From Asterochloris sp. CNOR1 (taxonomy: Eukaryota; Chlorophyta; Trebouxiophyceae; Trebouxiales; Trebouxiaceae), in contig OZ017755.1 of assembly GCA_963969365.1 (NCBI GenBank), positions 2,418,001-2,482,000 on the forward strand: a DNA stretch of 64,000 bases, in the 5' to 3' direction. How positions within the stretch are numbered: position 1 is the first letter of the stretch; each line of letters starts with the position of its first letter. The notes beneath the pieces are model-generated. The model saw nothing but the letters and a program-made list of their open reading frames with translations, had not been told where the DNA came from and made no database searches. This document shows, piece after piece, positions 61,287-64,000 of the stretch. A program made the translations under genes and the position numbers.

Positions 61287-62281
61287 AGCTTCTCAAGTGT
61301 ACCACTCAGGCCCTGTTATTGGACACATGCTTATAGTGTGCCACTGATTGAATTTGGGGATTGTGATTCTTGTTTGGCTAAAGTGCTTTCAGCATCGCTC
61401 ACAATATGCCATGAGATTAGCAACAAGCAGGTGGGTTGGCATCAAGTGCTGAGGAAGGCTGCAGCCCACAAGATTCTATGGCTAGGCAAGCCTCTCGAGG
61501 TCTGATGCAAGGGGTGTTGGGAGGTTACCTGAGTTTCAGCAAATGCAGACAACTGCTGGGCGTGCAATTTGCTGCCAGATGCAATGCCATGCATGGCCAG
61601 ACAGGGCCATTCCAGGCCTCCAGCAACACATCAGCATCCTGTCTGGGCAACTTGCAAAGCGTGATCACCTGTCGACAAGCCAGATTGGGCATCCACACAC
61701 GCAATTACGTTTCAGGCACTTGACATGGTACACCACACCGGCAGGGAGCACAGCTGCCCCTATGATAGCATCCCTGTCTCCAGCCTCACAGGACCTCCTG
61801 CTCCATCAGAGTCCTGTTGGACTGTGCTGGAGTCAGCAACAGTCTGAGTAACATTGACATTCTCACTGGCGCTGATGATGAAATGGGGCCATCTGAATGC
61901 ATAACAGCTTGCTGAACTGGTGGCAGACATACAAGGAGGGTCTAGTACTGCAGGCAGAAGGGAGATCAGACAACAGATGAGAAAAACTGCTGTTGCTTGC
62001 AGTATAGAAGGAGCTCGCTTGTGCCAGGGGAGGACTCAGTCAGGAGCTCAAATGAGATCTCATTCTCTGTCAAGTCACACCTTTCAGCCATGCAGGTGAC
62101 AGACAGAAGACCTTTTCAGTGAATACTTCAACTATATCATCACTCAACAGAAGTCAAGGTGGGGCATGAGCACCATGACTGATTTCTCGCCTCGTCGCAG
62201 GGTGTTGCATGAGGTCAAAGTCAAATTCAAATGCCATAGAAAGACTTTCTATGTAATGATCACAAATCTCAGTCCTGCCTC
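61287..62281. other. Intergenic region OGDH to GH5 gene
   Basis: 3' UTR of OGDH and promoter of the next plus-strand gene. No further gene recognised. A TGTAA occurs at 62252-62256, only about 30 nt before the next ATG, too far for OGDH. Confidence 0.4.
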
Positions 62282-64000
62282 ATGACCAACATGCGGCAAC
62301 GGATCGGGAGCGCCATTCTGATTTGCACTGCCGTCTGTTGGCTGGGCACTGCAGCCAGCAGATCATTACTGCAGGCAGCCCCTGGTGAGGAGTACTCCTG
62401 CAAGGGCGGTCTGTTGCATTCACCCACGCCTCGGCCGTGCCAGTCTGATAGTATTAGATATGAATACAGTGCACCAGGCTCATGCACGATGCTTAGCCAA
62501 ATCTGACACCACAGATCTGCAGTGCAGTTTCACTTTCAATCTCTGGCATTTCCAGGTACAGCTTGCACAAATCTGCCCATTTTGGCATGCGATGTCATTT
62601 GCACTGCTAGTAGATGACAATGCTGGTGCAGGGACAATGGAACAATGTATCTGGCGTCCCAAGGCGCAGCAAACGCAGTACCTCCGGCCAATGCAAGGTG
62701 AGACCAGTCAGTACGCGCATGAGCCGGTTCTGTGCCACATCCCTTTGCCCACCACCTCCCCAGTCCCTCGATTTCCCCTGGGGCCCTGCAGCTTTGTCAC
62801 CAGGACTGGCAGCCAGCTGCTGCTGGATGGGCAGCCCTTCACTTATGTGGGAGCCAATTCTTACTACCTGTTGACAATGGCAGCTGGAGTCAGCACACGC
62901 CCGCTGGTGAGTGAGGCAGCGCGGCCTCATTAGATGCACCTCTGTGAGGCTGACGTCAGGCACCTGGCTGACCCATGGGCTCCCTGCATGATGTCAAGGG
63001 CATTCCTAGGGCGCGCTTGGGGGCTGCTCACTGCTGCGAGGCACCACAGCCACGTGCAGCACTGCGAGGTACTGAGCGGGGTTTGGAAAAGACCATTCCA
63101 GATGACACTGTGCACAGCGCTCCAGACTGCTGAGCAGAGATGCCCCGCGCATGCAGCTCGAGAGAGTATGGGACGCAGGGTGACCAGTCTGTTGTTTTCA
63201 TTGCTTGTCAAGAGGCTCCACCAGTGTGGCTTAATGGGGCGGCCTGTGCAGTGCTGTGGCCACATGAATGCTGTGCCGTGGAGTGCCAGCAGGTCGCCGC
63301 CACTGATGTCAACAGATGTGCCCTGATGGGTAGTGTGCTGTGCCGTGGCCCACAGTTGTGCTGCAGGTGGCCAGCAAAATGCAGCTGCTGCCACCAACAC
63401 AAGTCACTGGGTGTCAGTTTATAGCCCTGTGTAACTTTCTTCAGGAAAGGCCTGTGTTGCAGGTGGTCAGCTTCTTCCAGCAGCTAATGTACACACCTTG
63501 CCCTGGGTGTCAATGCCAAGCCTGTGTGAGAGTTTTGTTTTAACCAAACCTGTGCTGCAGGTAACCAGCGTGTTCCAACAGATGGCTGCCACCAACACCA
63601 GCGTGCTGCGCACCTGGGCCTTCAATGACTATACAAACTTCACTGGACCCTCATTGCAGCCGGAGCTGGGCACGCTCAATGTCAGCACACTTGCGTGAGT
63701 GTGTCTTGTTAGGACGAGCTACGTCTTTTGCAGGGGCACATCGCTGTTCAGAGGTCTTTGCGAGTCACAGCCGCTGCTGAGACGTGAGCAAAGGCTCCCA
63801 GCAGCCTGTCGCAGCACTACGCTGTGCACACAAGCTGCTTGAGCTGCTAAGCTTGGCAGGCATATTCTAACCAGCAGCGGCTTCAGAAGTGGAGCCCACC
63901 CGCCAACCATAAGCTTGCCAGACACTTCCAGTTTTGTCAGTGCAGGAATGGCTTGGACTATGTGGTGTCCCAGGCCGCAGTGTACAACATCAAGCTGATC
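62282..64000 (+). CDS. Secreted GH5 endo-1,4-beta-mannosidase-like glycoside hydrolase (3' end outside window)
   Basis: Exons 62282-62384, 62632-62697 (least certain), 62764-62906, 63561-63694 and 63946 onward join in phase. The N-terminus is a signal peptide (a basic start, then IGSAILICTAVCWLGTAAS), so the product is secreted. The body matches the start of plant-type GH5 mannanases: RTGSQLLLDGQPFTYVGANS, YYLLTMAAG, VFQQMAATNTSVLRTWAFND (the conserved RTWAF) and GLDYVVSQAAVYNIKLI. The two catalytic glutamates would lie beyond position 64000, so activity cannot be judged here. Another GH5 cellulase-like specificity is possible. Confidence 0.8.
63360..63590 (+). repeat. Tandem copies of a GH5 exon 5' edge, ~97-nt period
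   Basis: The exon starting at 63561 (after TGTGCTGCAG) has copies starting at 63463 (after TGTGTTGCAG; GTGGTCAGCTTCTTCCAGCA) and 63367 (after TGTGCTGCAG; GTGGCCAGCAAAATGCAGC, followed by TGCCACCAACACAAG as in the exon). Spacing is 96 and 98 nt. Confidence 0.85.

Overview
This window reads as nuclear DNA of a green alga (Chlorophyta; a trebouxiophyte or a related lineage is my guess). The evidence is GC-rich coding sequence, very high intron density with 5' sites of the CAG|GTGAG type and 3' sites of the TGCAG type, TGTAA-type poly(A) motifs, a plastid-type DUF3007 gene and a plant-like NuA4 scaffold (EAF1). Almost every gene is split into exons of 30-280 nt. I built the gene models by joining exons whose reading phases agree across every junction, so exon lists are given in the evidence fields.

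Layout. 180-6354 (+): DDX3/Ded1 DEAD-box RNA helicase, 5' end missing. 7523-17927 (-): an 18-exon EF-hand + WD40 protein of the WDR49/WDR64 (CFAP337) ciliary family. 18130-18432 (+): F-box-like ORF, divergent from the WD gene. 19437-21900 (-): vasohibin-like tubulin carboxypeptidase with its Cys-His-Ser triad. 22167-23763 (+): unrecognised nuclear-looking protein, followed in frame after a TAG by a coiled-coil ORF to 24042. 25338-25640 (+): KCTD-type BTB fragment broken by a 36-nt perfect palindrome. 26982-30338 (+): unrecognised tail-anchored coiled-coil protein. 30818-32040 (-): plastid DUF3007 membrane protein. 33576-34398 (-): mitochondrial frataxin. 35227-47242 (+): EAF1/VID21-like HSA + SANT scaffold with a long Gln/Met-rich tail. 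47461-48294 (-): cornichon cargo receptor. 48488-61286 (+): complete 21-exon mitochondrial 2-oxoglutarate dehydrogenase E1. 62282-64000 (+): start of a secreted GH5 endo-mannanase-like glycoside hydrolase, cut by the window edge.

The genes are not an operon. Divergent pairs with about 200-270 nt between start codons recur (WD/F-box, vasohibin/22.2-kb gene, cornichon/OGDH). Two mitochondrial proteins (frataxin, OGDH) and two microtubule/cilium-related proteins (WDR49-like, vasohibin) share the window without evident linkage of function.

The most unusual property is genomic. Many introns are filled with decaying tandem copies of the edge of the neighbouring exon together with its splice site, in units of roughly 60-110 nt (most often about 95-100) or about twice that. 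I see this next to exons of seven different genes and on both the 5' and 3' sides of exons. The glycine-rich tail of the helicase (four consecutive frame-neutral mini-exons with identical phase-1 borders) and the Gln-rich tail of EAF1 look like cases where such copies became real exons.
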